Positions 46,855 through 56,644 of a stretch of 64,000 bases of DNA are shown in pieces. The notes below the pieces were generated by a model that worked only from the letters and a program-made list of their open reading frames with translations, was not told the DNA's origin and did no database searches. The stretch's first letter is position 1; the number at the start of each line of letters is the position of its first letter. The position numbers and the translations under genes are program-made. The DNA comes from an uncultured Saprospiraceae bacterium (GTDB lineage: Bacteria > Bacteroidota > Bacteroidia > Chitinophagales > Saprospiraceae), in the NCBI GenBank assembly GCA_937941765.1, contig CALDGQ010000005.1, forward strand, positions 39,007 through 103,006. The letters are read 5' to 3'.

Positions 46855-48315
46855 ATGAAGTCTACAACACTCCTCACACTATTTTTCTGTCTATCAATTA
46901 CTTTCATTTATGCGCAAACGCAAGTCGGCCAAGACATTGATGGAGAAGCATTAAATGACTATTCTGGCTATTCTGTAGCTACTGCAGCCGATGGTAAAAC
47001 AATTGCCATCGGTGCTCATAGCGCAGATGGACCAGGAGGGGCGGATGCTGGTCATGTCCGTGTATATGAATTCGATGCTTCCAATAATTGGGTTCAAAAA
47101 GGGCAAGATATTGACGGGATTTCGGGTAATAACTGGGCAGGTACATCTGTAGCGATTTCTGATGATGGAAATGTTGTCGCTGTCGGCGAACAGTATAACA
47201 GCAACGCCGGAATCGGTGCGTCTGGATTAACCCGAATTTTCAGTTTCCAAAATGGAAGTTGGGTCCAACTAGGACAAAATATTTATGGTCAAACTGCCTT
47301 TGAATATTCTGGTTATTCATGTGCTTTGTCAGCAGATGGACTAACCGTGATAATTGGAGCCTTATACGGCGATGGCCAATTTGTGGATTCAGGAATTGCC
47401 CGCGTCTTTCAATTTGATGGCTTTTCTTGGTTTCAAAAAGGGAGCGATATTGAAGGAGAGGCGATGGGTGATCGATTTGGTTGTAGTGTATCAATAAGTG
47501 ATGATGGAAACACGGTTTTGATTGGCGGTTATCTAAATGACGGAGCTGCAACCGATGCTGGTCATGTTCGTGTTTTCGAATACATTGGTGTGAATTGGGT
47601 ACAAAAAGGAAACGATATTGACGGTCCTAATGCAGGAGCATACTTTGGTTATTCAGTAGATATTTCTGGAGACGGAAATACCGTAATCATTGGAGGGTCG
47701 TATTATCAACCAACACCTGTTTTTCAAGATACAGAAAAAGGACTTGTCCAAGTTTATGAATATAACGGAAGTAATTGGTTACAAAAAGGACAAGACTTAG
47801 TAGGAAGCATGGGTTTTGATTGGTTTGGACATAGTGTATCGATAACCCCCGATGCAAGTATTATCGCAGTTGGTGCTCCTCGTAATGATGGTGTTGGAAA
47901 CAGCAATTCCAATGGTGGATTAGTTACCATGTATTATTACGATGGTACCAACTGGGTCCAACTAGGTCAAGACATTTTGGGAGAAGCACCAAACGATTGG
48001 TTTGGTTATGCTGTTTCATTATCTGCTGATGGAAATACATTGGCTGCTGGCGGTATCAACAACTCCGCTTACAGAGGACATGTCCGAGTTTATAAATTAT
48101 GTCCAATTGATTTTGCAGGTTCTCGACAACTTACTGGAGTAGAAAATGGATTAGCCAAATATGAAACGGATGGTATCATTGAGTCAATTCAAGAAATAGC
48201 TAGTGGTTCAAATATTGAATACGATAGTAAAACTCACATTGACTTACTACCTGGATTTGACATATTACTTTCTGCAAATTTTCATGCATTCATAGATGGA
48301 TGTGGTGGTCTTTAA
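46855..48315 (+). CDS. Secreted seven-repeat beta-propeller-like protein with C-terminal secretion-associated module
   Basis: A 486-residue protein with signal peptide (about 1-20). It has seven consecutive repeats of about 55-62 residues, each with the pattern QxGQDIDG...GYSVxISxDGNTVxIG...GHVRVYEY...NWVQ, consistent with one seven-bladed propeller (FG-GAP/kelch-like). After it (about 415-486) comes a module with HIDLLPGFDILLSANFHAFI and a cysteine four residues from the C-terminus, like that of the alpha-amylase at 13560. Predicted surface or extracellular protein; binding partner unknown. Confidence 0.88.
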   Translation: MKSTTLLTLFFCLSITFIYAQTQVGQDIDGEALNDYSGYSVATAADGKTIAIGAHSADGPGGADAGHVRVYEFDASNNWVQKGQDIDGISGNNWAGTSVAISDDGNVVAVGEQYNSNAGIGASGLTRIFSFQNGSWVQLGQNIYGQTAFEYSGYSCALSADGLTVIIGALYGDGQFVDSGIARVFQFDGFSWFQKGSDIEGEAMGDRFGCSVSISDDGNTVLIGGYLNDGAATDAGHVRVFEYIGVNWVQKGNDIDGPNAGAYFGYSVDISGDGNTVIIGGSYYQPTPVFQDTEKGLVQVYEYNGSNWLQKGQDLVGSMGFDWFGHSVSITPDASIIAVGAPRNDGVGNSNSNGGLVTMYYYDGTNWVQLGQDILGEAPNDWFGYAVSLSADGNTLAAGGINNSAYRGHVRVYKLCPIDFAGSRQLTGVENGLAKYETDGIIESIQEIASGSNIEYDSKTHIDLLPGFDILLSANFHAFIDGCGGL

Positions 48316-48387
48316 AATTCATTCAAAAATATAAAATCACACCAAACCACTGAAGCTTACCAAAGTATTTAATTGGTTGATTTTAAG

Positions 48388-48416
48388 AAAGGCGCTTGAG
48401 GCACTCAAGCGTCTTT
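48388..48416. terminator. Terminator hairpin after the propeller gene
   Basis: AAAGGCGCTTGAG with CTCAAGCGTCTTT, a 13-bp stem with one G:U pair and a 3-base loop, followed by a T-rich tract. It lies between convergent genes. Confidence 0.8.
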
Positions 48417-48444
48417 CGTTTCTTAAATCAAACTTAGTATTATT

Positions 48445-48858
48445 TTAAAACCGAATTAAAGTATCTTCAATATTTTCGTCATATCTCGTAATAAACTTAT
48501 CAATTTTACTTTCATCAAAAGCACAATCTTTGATAACTTTATCATTGATTAATTTTTTGACAAGCAAACTTTTTGAGAAAATAAATGACTTTGAAGTGAA
48601 AGATTTCTCTTGCTCAACAAAAATTATCTTTGTAAATAATCCTCCATTTCTTCCAATACCTGGTCTAATAAATTTCAGAAAAATGGTTTGACTATCATCC
48701 AATGTTGATATCACCACATTGTTTGGATCTGAACTATCATAGCTTAAGCATTCGACCTTATCTACGAGCACTTTATTATTTTTAAATTTAATTTTTTGCG
48801 CTTGTATAAGTCCTGAAGTGCCAACAGAAAAGAGTAATAGGAATATAATTTTCTTCAT
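48445..48858 (-). CDS. Small exported protein of unknown function
   Basis: A 137-residue protein with a signal peptide (about 1-20, GLIQAQ cleavage). The mature part begins KIKFKNNKVLVDKVECLSYD and is rich in beta-like, charged sequence. I do not recognise the family. It is monocistronic, convergent with the propeller gene. Confidence 0.65.
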   Translation of the reverse strand: MKKIIFLLLFSVGTSGLIQAQKIKFKNNKVLVDKVECLSYDSSDPNNVVISTLDDSQTIFLKFIRPGIGRNGGLFTKIIFVEQEKSFTSKSFIFSKSLLVKKLINDKVIKDCAFDESKIDKFITRYDENIEDTLIRF

Positions 48859-49036
48859 TCTAAAAAAATTTAATTTGTAAAATCAGTTTTTAGACCAGTA
48901 AAAATTACAACAGAATTTATAGGCAAACGAAATTATCTTAGATTTTTAAAAAACTTTAACTTCTAAATTTTCTTCTCTAGCATATTGAAATTATAGCAGA
49001 CATCATTTATCTTGTCTACTTAACCAAAGGCTTTCT

Positions 49037-49822
49037 ATGATACCTGCGTATAAAATGGAGCGTCAGCGATATGAATTTGAAATCGCTCATGCTGAAAATA
49101 ATTTCTTGGATGAAACATCTACTCATCTTCACATAGACAAATCTTTAATCAAAGACATGTTTGATTTAACTAATAAGAAAGTTTTGGATTTTGGATGTGG
49201 TTCTGGTGGGATGTCTTTATGGTATGCCAAAAATTGGGAATGTGAAGTTCAAGGATTTGATATTGATCGCAGTTATATTTTTCTAGCAAATGAACTTCAG
49301 AATAAATTAAAAATTCCGAATGCAAAATTTGAACAAAGAAATATAGTTGAAAATCCGTTGCAATCAGATGAGAAATTTGATTTCATTTTTCTAAATGATG
49401 TTGCAGAGCACATTGAGTTTTCAATATTAGAAAACATCTTCATCCAATTAAAAAGCTCACTTAATAAAAACGGTAAAATTTTCGTCACCTATCCACCTTG
49501 GCGTAGCCCACATGCATCTCATGTTACGCACGTTACTAAAATTCCATGGTGTCAATATCTGCCTCAAAAAATGTTGTATCGAATGATCGAGAAAGACAAC
49601 AGAGTTTTGGGTGGCGAAATTGAAAACACCTTATTAGATGCATATCATGGTCTCAATCGTTTGACACATGAAAAATTATCAACTGTTGTCAAAAAAGCAG
49701 GGTTGAAAATTAAGTATCGAAAATCTCATAGCTTGCTGAGTCGTATTCCAGGAATGGACAAGCTCAGTAATATCACACCTTTCAATTTTTTGGTAACAAA
49801 AGAGTTTTTGTTGTTGGAGTAA
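49037..49822 (+). CDS. Class I SAM-dependent methyltransferase
   Basis: A 261-residue protein with the SAM-binding motif I KVLDFGCGSGGMSLWYA (about 49-65), acidic residue after motif II (VQGFDID), and FDFIFLNDVAEHIE as the motif IV region. Similar to UbiE/small-molecule methyltransferases. The C-terminal half carries a YHGLNRLTHEKLSTVVKKAG segment as in Methyltransf_23-type proteins. Substrate unknown. The start could also be the internal ATG at 49055. Confidence 0.87.
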   Translation: MIPAYKMERQRYEFEIAHAENNFLDETSTHLHIDKSLIKDMFDLTNKKVLDFGCGSGGMSLWYAKNWECEVQGFDIDRSYIFLANELQNKLKIPNAKFEQRNIVENPLQSDEKFDFIFLNDVAEHIEFSILENIFIQLKSSLNKNGKIFVTYPPWRSPHASHVTHVTKIPWCQYLPQKMLYRMIEKDNRVLGGEIENTLLDAYHGLNRLTHEKLSTVVKKAGLKIKYRKSHSLLSRIPGMDKLSNITPFNFLVTKEFLLLE

Positions 49823-49834
49823 TTCTACAAAAAA

Positions 49835-49865
49835 TTGTCTTATCCATAAATCCATTCTATCTTTA
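49835..49865 (+). promoter_or_regulatory. Candidate promoter of the dihydrouridine synthase gene
   Basis: TTG (49835-49837), 20-base spacer, TATCTTTA (49858-49865), one mismatch from TAnnTTTG. The start codon at 49871 lies about where transcription should begin, so the mRNA may have almost no leader. Confidence 0.4.
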
Positions 49866-49870
49866 AGGTC

Positions 49871-50830
49871 ATGAAACACACGCTCATTTCATCACCACTT
49901 CAGGGATTTACCGATTTTCGTTTTCGGAATGCCTTTCAACAATTCTTTGATGGGATGGATATATTCTATGCACCTTATATTCGGTTCAATGGAAAAATGG
50001 AAATCAAATCGGTGTATCAAAAAGATTTACAGCTCAAAAACAACAATACATTGACGGTTATCCCGCAAGTTATGACTTGCAATGCAGATGAATTTATTTT
50101 TGCTGCAAATTATGTATTATCATTAGGCTACAAAGAATTGAATTGGAATCTAGGTTGTCCCTACCCGATGGTCACCAACAAAGGAATGGGTTCAGGATTG
50201 ATTGCAGATCCGGAAAAAATTGATCGTATATTGGACCGAGTACATTCTGAAACAAATATTGTTGTTTCAATGAAAATGAGGATGGGTTATGAACATTGCG
50301 GAGAGATCTTGCATGCATTTCCCGTGTTAGAAAAATACCCAATCAAGAATGTAGGTATCCATACAAGAATCGGAAAGCAATTGTATAAAGGTGGAGTTGA
50401 CTTGGAAGGATTTCAAAAATGTATTGATAGTACTAACCTAAAATTATACTTCAATGGTGATATCACAACCGTAGCTAGATTTGAAGAAATGGCAGCACGA
50501 TTTCCATCTATCGATCACTGGATGTTGGGTAGAGGTTTGATTGCTGATCCATTTTTACCGTCTATGATCAAAAATCAAACTCATGAATATCCGGACAACA
50601 GAATGGAAATTTTCAGTAAATACCATGACACACTTTTCTCTGCATGCGAACAAAAACTGACAGGAGAAAAAGCAGTTATAAGAAAAATGTTGAGCTATTG
50701 GGAATATTTTGCAGCTACCTTTCCAAATGCTAAAAGAGAAATTAAAAAATTGACGAAGGTGAAAAAATTTGTGGATTATGATGATGCAGTTAGAGCGGTT
50801 TTAGAATGTGAGGTCGCTGCTGTTAATTAG
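49871..50830 (+). CDS. tRNA-dihydrouridine synthase family protein
   Basis: A 319-residue FMN-dependent barrel enzyme. N-terminal SSPLQGFTDFRFRNAF, the active-site cysteine (Cys96) in NWNLGCPYPMVTNKGMGSGL, KMRMGYE, IHTRIGKQLYKG and YFNGDITT are Dus hallmarks. It reduces specific uridines in tRNA to dihydrouridine. Closest in character to DusC-like enzymes. Single gene with its own promoter. Confidence 0.9.
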   Translation: MKHTLISSPLQGFTDFRFRNAFQQFFDGMDIFYAPYIRFNGKMEIKSVYQKDLQLKNNNTLTVIPQVMTCNADEFIFAANYVLSLGYKELNWNLGCPYPMVTNKGMGSGLIADPEKIDRILDRVHSETNIVVSMKMRMGYEHCGEILHAFPVLEKYPIKNVGIHTRIGKQLYKGGVDLEGFQKCIDSTNLKLYFNGDITTVARFEEMAARFPSIDHWMLGRGLIADPFLPSMIKNQTHEYPDNRMEIFSKYHDTLFSACEQKLTGEKAVIRKMLSYWEYFAATFPNAKREIKKLTKVKKFVDYDDAVRAVLECEVAAVN

Positions 50831-51143
50831 AAAAATGAGATGAGAGGTTGGAAATATTCATCTCGTTGTAGGACGAAGCTAAGGTTATAAAATAATTAAG
50901 AATTTGTTACTTAAGCTCACGTATTTCTTCTACGATTTAAATACGTAGTTTCACGTCCTACTTTAGCCACGCTCAGCACAAGCCTTTCTGCGATTTCTGC
51001 ATGAAGAAATTTACAAAACAGACCCTTTTGTGTTCTTTGTTCCTTAGGTGTTCTTTGTGCCTGCCTGATGGCAAAGGCAGGTTAAAATACGTCCTAAGCG
51101 TTTCACCGAGTTAGATTACTTTCTAAGTGGTAAAAAAGAAAAA
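50831..51143. other. 313-bp gene-free region with Bacteroidota-type degenerate repeats
   Basis: No gene seen. It holds phrases such as ctttctgcgatttctgc, gaagaaatttac and ttttgtgttctttgtt, which recur at 56,716-57,050 and 63,800-63,870, plus a small inverted repeat GCCTGCC/GGCAGGT near 51,060-51,082. Confidence 0.55.
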
Positions 51144-51851
51144 ATGATATTACGAAGAAGAAAAGATTTCAAAGAAGAAGACTTGTATGAACCTATTCAC
51201 AAATGGTTTATCAATGAAGGCTACAAAGTACAAGCTGAAGTAGAATCCTGTGATGTGGTTGCTCAAAAAGATGGAGAACTGACGGTTATCGAACTGAAAA
51301 AAAGTTTCAATTTAAAACTGGTTTATCAATGTATGGAGCGACAAAAAATAGCGAAGTATGTTTATGCCGCAGTTGCCAATCCAGTGTTAGGAAAAAAGAA
51401 TAGAGACCTTAATAAAGTCAAAACATTATTGACAAAATTAGGCATCGGATTCATTGGTGTTCAATTATATGCTGGCAATAAAAGCATGATCGAAGTTTTT
51501 TTAGAGCCTGCTCCATCCACTTTGAGAAAAAATTCGCGCAAGAAAAAAAAGGTCCTTAAGGAAATCAACAATCGTTCTGGTGATTACAATACTGGTGGTA
51601 AAAAAGGAAAAATTATTTCTGCCTATCGAGAAGCCGCTATTCGAATCTACTATTTATTACATCAAGAAATTGAAGCATCTCCTGCTCAATTAGTCAAATT
51701 AGGAGCACCGGAAAATACCAGTCGAATTCTTCGCGACAATCACTACGGATGGTTTCATAAAATATCTAGAGGCCTTTATACTTTCGATGTGGATGTTGAA
51801 GAAATTAAAAAAGATTATGGAGAAGTTTGGTCTTTTTTGGAGGAAGGCTAA
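51144..51851 (+). CDS. DUF2161-type PD-(D/E)XK phosphodiesterase fold protein
   Basis: A 235-residue protein. The N-terminal half carries a PD-(D/E)XK core: acidic residue in DLYEPIHKWF, Asp in VESCDVVAQ, and ELK in LTVIELKKSF, with a following QCMERQK helix. The C-terminal half (about 155-235) appears to be a winged-helix-like region (YYLLHQEIEASPAQLVKLG). The family is assumed to be nuclease-like, but the biological role is unknown. No restriction or phage genes adjoin. Confidence 0.8.
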   Translation: MILRRRKDFKEEDLYEPIHKWFINEGYKVQAEVESCDVVAQKDGELTVIELKKSFNLKLVYQCMERQKIAKYVYAAVANPVLGKKNRDLNKVKTLLTKLGIGFIGVQLYAGNKSMIEVFLEPAPSTLRKNSRKKKKVLKEINNRSGDYNTGGKKGKIISAYREAAIRIYYLLHQEIEASPAQLVKLGAPENTSRILRDNHYGWFHKISRGLYTFDVDVEEIKKDYGEVWSFLEEG

Positions 51852-52042
51852 ACACAAAGCATCGCGTTAGTGTAGAGTGATGAGGTATAGTGGCTTGTTG
51901 TTTTAAAAATTACGTCCGTTGCGACTTGTCGCAAAAACACAAAAGCAACACACTACATCCCAACCAACCAATCCTACAGTTCAGCGGAAACAGCTTTACA
52001 ACAGGTAAAACATGGCTTAGATTTGAATAAAAATCAAAAGTC

Positions 52043-54451
52043 ATGAAAAATAAAATTGTACTAATCCTTTTTTTATCCTTATCAAGTTTATTTGCAACTG
52101 CTCAAAATGGAATGCAAACTGTAAAAGGACAAATCCTCGATGCACAATCTGAATTGCCATTAATCGGGGCAACGATCCAATTAGTCTCTGAGACTAAAAC
52201 AATTGGAACGGCAACTGATTTTGATGGCTATTTTATGTTAGAAAACATTCCAGTTGGTAGGCAAGCTTTTGATATTGAATATTTAGGATATGAAAAATTA
52301 ACCATTCCGAATATTGAAGTATCAGCAGGGAAACAATCTGTTTTGGAAATCAAAATGGAAGAATCATTGGTTGAATTGGAAGAAGTCACTGTTGTTGCGT
52401 CAGCTGAAAAAGACAGAGCACAGAATGAAATGGCGACTATTTCTGCTAGACAATTCAGTATGGAAGAAGTCAATCGATATTCTGGTGGTAGAAATGATGT
52501 AGGAAGATTGGCTGGTAACTTTGCAGGTGTGAGTACCGCAGATGATAGTCGCAACGATATAGTAATCCGCGGAAACAGTCCAACAGGCGTACTTTGGAAA
52601 TTGGAAGGCATCCCAATCCCTTCTCCAAATCATTTTTCTACAGTTGGAACAACAGGTGGACCAGTAAGTGCACTCAATCCAAATCTTTTAAAAAGTTCAG
52701 ATTTTTTGACCAGCGCTTTCCCCGCAGAATACGGAAATGCATTGTCAGGTGTTTTTGATTTAGGATTTAGAAATGGGAATAAAGACGAAACTGAATTTAC
52801 TTTACAAATGGGTGCAATCACTGGATTTGAAGGAATGGCGGAAGGACCTTTGCATGGAACCAAAAACGGAAGTTACTTAGTTGCTGCAAGATATTCATCT
52901 GTTGAAGTTGCACAATCATTAGGAGCAGAAATTGGTACCAATTCAATTCCTAAATATCAAGATCTCTCTTTCAAAGTAGATTTCGGAAAAGGCAAAATGG
53001 GTAATTTTTCTTTGTTTGGAATAGGTGGATTAAGTAAAATTGATTTTGATAGAGAAGATGTGGATGAAAACGATCTTTTTGCAGCAGATGATGAAGATTC
53101 AGGAGCAAATTCTAAATTTGGAGTTATCGGTGTAAAGAACAATTACATGTTAAGCAACAATAGTTATGTAAGAACCGTGTTGGCAATGTCAGGCACCAAC
53201 GTTGAATTTTTTAGAAATAGATATTACCATATTGAAGGAGATGAAGAGATTAGCGCACCATTTGTTAGAGGAGACGATGGGTTGTCGAGATTTTCTTTAA
53301 GTTCATTTGTCAACAAAAAATACAATGCACAATGGACCACAAAGATTGGTGCTTTAGCAGAAATTTACAACGCCAACTTAAGTTTCAAAAGCGCTGAGTT
53401 TGGAATTGATAAAGATGAAGATGGAATTTATGATATGATTGATGTGTATACCTTTAGCGGAAATGCAATGAATATCGAACCGTATTTTCAGATGCAATAT
53501 AAAATCGATGATCAATGGACTTTGAATGCTGGTCTTCATGGTATATTTAATAGCATGTCAATAGAAATGGCTGCGGAACCCAGATTAGCTTTAAATTGGA
53601 AAGTCCGACCAAGACATACTTTAAACGTAGGATATGGATTGCATCATCAAGCGCAACCACTACCGATTCAATTGGCTGAAATGACAAATGAAGATGGTCA
53701 GATCCGACAGATGAACAAAAACTTAAAACTTACAAGAAGTAATCACTTTGTTATTTCACATGATTTTAAGATCAACAAAAGTTGGAGATCAAAAATGGAA
53801 TTGTACTATCAACATCTAAATAAAGTCCCAGTAGATAAAACTGCTAGTTCATTTTCAATGTTAAATGTCGGCGCAGATTTTGGATTCCCAATTGATAAAA
53901 ACAATTTGGTAAATGAAGGTACAGGAAGCAACATGGGAGTTGAACTAACAATCGAAAAATTCTTCAACCAAGGATACTATGTATTGTTTACTGGTTCAGC
54001 ATTTGATTCAAAGTACAAAGGAAGCGACGGTATCAAACGTAACACCGCATTCAACAACCAGTATGTCCTGAACTTTCTGGCAGGAAAAGAATTCGCAATT
54101 GGCAAACAAAAACAAAATGCATTTACATTGGATACCAAGTTGACCACTGCAGGAGGCCGATTTTATACACCAGTAGATTTGGCCGCTTCAAGAGTCAATC
54201 AAGTACAAGTAAGAGATGAGTCATTAGCATTTACGGAACAATATGACTCGTATTTTAGATGGGATCTTAAATTCGGATTTAAATTCAACAGTAAAAGGAG
54301 AAAATTTGCTCAAAGTGTTTTTGTGGATGTACAGAATGTTACTAATAGAAAAAATATTTTCAGTAAATCTTACAATCGCCAAACTAATAGTGTCAATGAC
54401 GTATACCAAATAGGATTCTTTCCTAACTTTATCTACAAAGTAGAATTTTGA
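52043..54451 (+). CDS. TonB-dependent outer-membrane receptor
   Basis: An 802-residue protein: signal peptide (about 1-21), CarboxypepD_reg-like domain (VKGQILDAQSELPLIGATIQ, about 25-112), plug domain (IVIRGNSPTGVLWKLEGIPI and AFPAEYGNALSGVFDLGFR) and barrel ending in FPNFIYKVEF. No SusD gene follows. Instead its stop codon overlaps the start of a LytS-type kinase gene by 4 bp (TTGA), so receptor and signalling genes are expressed together. Ligand unknown. Confidence 0.93.
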   Translation: MKNKIVLILFLSLSSLFATAQNGMQTVKGQILDAQSELPLIGATIQLVSETKTIGTATDFDGYFMLENIPVGRQAFDIEYLGYEKLTIPNIEVSAGKQSVLEIKMEESLVELEEVTVVASAEKDRAQNEMATISARQFSMEEVNRYSGGRNDVGRLAGNFAGVSTADDSRNDIVIRGNSPTGVLWKLEGIPIPSPNHFSTVGTTGGPVSALNPNLLKSSDFLTSAFPAEYGNALSGVFDLGFRNGNKDETEFTLQMGAITGFEGMAEGPLHGTKNGSYLVAARYSSVEVAQSLGAEIGTNSIPKYQDLSFKVDFGKGKMGNFSLFGIGGLSKIDFDREDVDENDLFAADDEDSGANSKFGVIGVKNNYMLSNNSYVRTVLAMSGTNVEFFRNRYYHIEGDEEISAPFVRGDDGLSRFSLSSFVNKKYNAQWTTKIGALAEIYNANLSFKSAEFGIDKDEDGIYDMIDVYTFSGNAMNIEPYFQMQYKIDDQWTLNAGLHGIFNSMSIEMAAEPRLALNWKVRPRHTLNVGYGLHHQAQPLPIQLAEMTNEDGQIRQMNKNLKLTRSNHFVISHDFKINKSWRSKMELYYQHLNKVPVDKTASSFSMLNVGADFGFPIDKNNLVNEGTGSNMGVELTIEKFFNQGYYVLFTGSAFDSKYKGSDGIKRNTAFNNQYVLNFLAGKEFAIGKQKQNAFTLDTKLTTAGGRFYTPVDLAASRVNQVQVRDESLAFTEQYDSYFRWDLKFGFKFNSKRRKFAQSVFVDVQNVTNRKNIFSKSYNRQTNSVNDVYQIGFFPNFIYKVEF

Positions 54452-55503
54452 ACTTAGTAACTGTAAAAAAATATCTAGGTTTTGATGATCGATGGTTACT
54501 CGCAATCGGTATGCCGCTAGTAACCATCATCATCAGCATCATGATATTTGGTATGAACGTTTTTCATGTTGATGCTCGACCTTGTATTGGAATTACTTTT
54601 ATCTATGTCATTATTTATTGGTTTGTCTTCAGGCATTTGTTTATAGACTATCACAGAAAATTTGACGACTACAAATTTGGGAAGAATCGACTGGTTTATA
54701 TTACGACCAGAATGATTTTAGTTTATTTGATTGTTAAATTCGGAGTTGGATTCACGATTGGGTACTTGTTTCCAAAGTCTAAAATCTATTATGAAACCTA
54801 TCAAGTTGCACCATTCGCAGGAGAAGTATCAGAGATCATCATGATTGCACTTATCTTTTTTATTTATGAAGGTATGTTCTACTTCAACAAATCAAAAACG
54901 ATAGAAATCGAAAAAAATAAATTAGAAAAAATCACTGCTGAGCAGAAATTAAACACTTTAAAGAATCAGGTGAATCCTCATTTTTTATTCAACAGTTTGA
55001 ACACGTTAGTGACAATTATTCCAGAAGATGAGGATCAAGCAATAAAATTTGTTCATGAACTATCCAAAACTTATCGGACGATTCTAGAAGTACGTGATGA
55101 AAAATTAATCTCCATCAAAAAAGAAATGGAAGCGTTGCATTCTTATATTTATTTGTTAAAAACGCGTTTTCAAGGGAAAATTCACATCATCAATTCGATT
55201 CCAGATTCTTGTTTGAATGAATTTATTTTACCCATTTCATTACAGATATTAATCGAGAATGCAGTGAAACACAATATTGTTTCTAAATCAAAACCTTTGA
55301 AGATTGACTTGTTGGTAGAAGATGATTATTTAATTGTGAAAAATAATTTACAAAAGAAAGACCAAGCATTTGTATCTACAAAAGTCGGTTTAACCAATAT
55401 TAGATCTAGATATAAATTCATGACCGATAAAGATGTGGTAGTCAAAGAAACAGAGACTGAATTTATTGTCAAATTACCGATCATAAATAACGCTAACGCA
55501 TGA
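54448..55503 (+). CDS. LytS/YehU-type membrane histidine kinase (TTG start)
   Basis: A 351-residue protein with four hydrophobic helices in residues about 20-150, a coiled coil (about 150-175), then a His_kinase domain with the phosphoacceptor in LKNQVNPHFLFNSLNTLV and an ATP-binding domain with ILIENAVKHNIVSKS and VGLTNIRSRYKF. Translation appears to start at TTG 54448, which overlaps the receptor stop; the next in-frame ATG would remove the conserved KKYLGFDDRWLL segment. It overlaps the regulator gene by 4 bp (ATGA). Confidence 0.9.
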   Translation: MNLVTVKKYLGFDDRWLLAIGMPLVTIIISIMIFGMNVFHVDARPCIGITFIYVIIYWFVFRHLFIDYHRKFDDYKFGKNRLVYITTRMILVYLIVKFGVGFTIGYLFPKSKIYYETYQVAPFAGEVSEIIMIALIFFIYEGMFYFNKSKTIEIEKNKLEKITAEQKLNTLKNQVNPHFLFNSLNTLVTIIPEDEDQAIKFVHELSKTYRTILEVRDEKLISIKKEMEALHSYIYLLKTRFQGKIHIINSIPDSCLNEFILPISLQILIENAVKHNIVSKSKPLKIDLLVEDDYLIVKNNLQKKDQAFVSTKVGLTNIRSRYKFMTDKDVVVKETETEFIVKLPIINNANA

Positions 55504-56261
55504 AAATTTTAATAATCGAAGATGAGCATTATGCAGCTAAGCGACTGAAAAGCATGGTTCAGAAAATTCTTCCTGATGCTGAAATATTGGAACCACTAGA
55601 TAGTGTAGAAGAATCCAAAGAATGGTTTTCTAACAATGAAGAACCTGACTTGACATTCATGGATATCCAATTAGCAGATGGTTTGAGTTTTAAAATTTTT
55701 GAAGAAGTAAAATTTTCATGCCCAGTAATTTTCATCACTGCTTTTGATGAATTTGCAATCGATGCCTTCCGGTTAAATAGTGTTGATTATTTATTAAAAC
55801 CTATTGAAAAAGAAAAGTTAATTGTTGCTATTGAAAAGTTCAAGAAATTTCATGGCAATACCAATATTCAAAATATAGACTGGACTGAATTAAGTCGTTC
55901 CTTATACGCCAATAAAGAAAAATACAAAAAGAGATTTCTAATAAAAACAGGTGCAGCTTTTCAATATCTCAACACTACAGACATAGCACTACTCTACTCT
56001 GAAGAAAGTATCAGTTTTGCAATTGACAAATCAGGAAAAAGATTGATTGTAGATAACACTTTGGATCAGATTGAAAAATCATTAGATCCTACCATTTTTT
56101 TCAGAATCAGTCGGAAACATATCGTATCGGTTTCAGAAATTAAAAAAATACACCCGCATTTGAATAGTCGGCTAAAACTAGACCTCAACCAACAGACAGA
56201 TCAAGAACTAATCGTAAGTCGTGAGAAAGTGAAGCAGTTTAAAGAATGGATAGAAAGTTGA
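55500..56261 (+). CDS. LytTR-type response regulator
   Basis: A 253-residue protein with a receiver domain (phospho-acceptor Asp55 in LTFMDIQLAD, Lys in YLLKPIEKEKL) and a C-terminal LytTR DNA-binding domain (about 145-250, FRISRKHIVSVSEIKKIHPH). It pairs with the overlapping kinase gene. Probable target is the receptor operon itself or genes elsewhere. Confidence 0.93.
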   Translation: MKILIIEDEHYAAKRLKSMVQKILPDAEILEPLDSVEESKEWFSNNEEPDLTFMDIQLADGLSFKIFEEVKFSCPVIFITAFDEFAIDAFRLNSVDYLLKPIEKEKLIVAIEKFKKFHGNTNIQNIDWTELSRSLYANKEKYKKRFLIKTGAAFQYLNTTDIALLYSEESISFAIDKSGKRLIVDNTLDQIEKSLDPTIFFRISRKHIVSVSEIKKIHPHLNSRLKLDLNQQTDQELIVSREKVKQFKEWIES

Positions 56262-56311
56262 ACACCAAATTTTAGTAAGACACTTAAATCAATTTTACAA
56301 AAAAAATAAAT

Positions 56312-56644
56312 ATGACCCTCAACAATATCGGCGCCATCATCACCTTACTTTTCGGTGTTTGGGCATTCCTCCAACCAATAAAATTTTCAACGATTATTTT
56401 CCTGAATCCACACAAAAAGAAAGGCATCACAGAAATTCGAGCAACCTATGGAGGGCTCATAATGGGATTAGGAAGCTATGCATTTTGGAGCCAAACAAGT
56501 ACGGCTTTTCATTGTTTAGCAATAGCATGGTTTGCTACCGCGATTGCAAGAACTGTTGGAACTTTATTGGATGGAAGTTATTCTTCTATGACTTTGTTGT
56601 TTATTGCAATAGAAGTGGGTACGGGGATTTTGTTATTAATTTAA
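56312..56644 (+). CDS. DUF4345 small membrane protein
   Basis: A 110-residue protein with four hydrophobic helices and the DUF4345-like sequence GITEIRATYGGLIMGLGSYA. Function unknown. It follows the response regulator after 50 bp in the same orientation and may be the fourth gene of that operon. Confidence 0.82.
   Translation: MTLNNIGAIITLLFGVWAFLQPIKFSTIIFLNPHKKKGITEIRATYGGLIMGLGSYAFWSQTSTAFHCLAIAWFATAIARTVGTLLDGSYSSMTLLFIAIEVGTGILLLI

Noticed and set aside
51144..51851. Restriction-modification or defence island around the PD-(D/E)XK protein
   Set aside because: No methylase, specificity or toxin partner lies nearby; neighbours are housekeeping genes.
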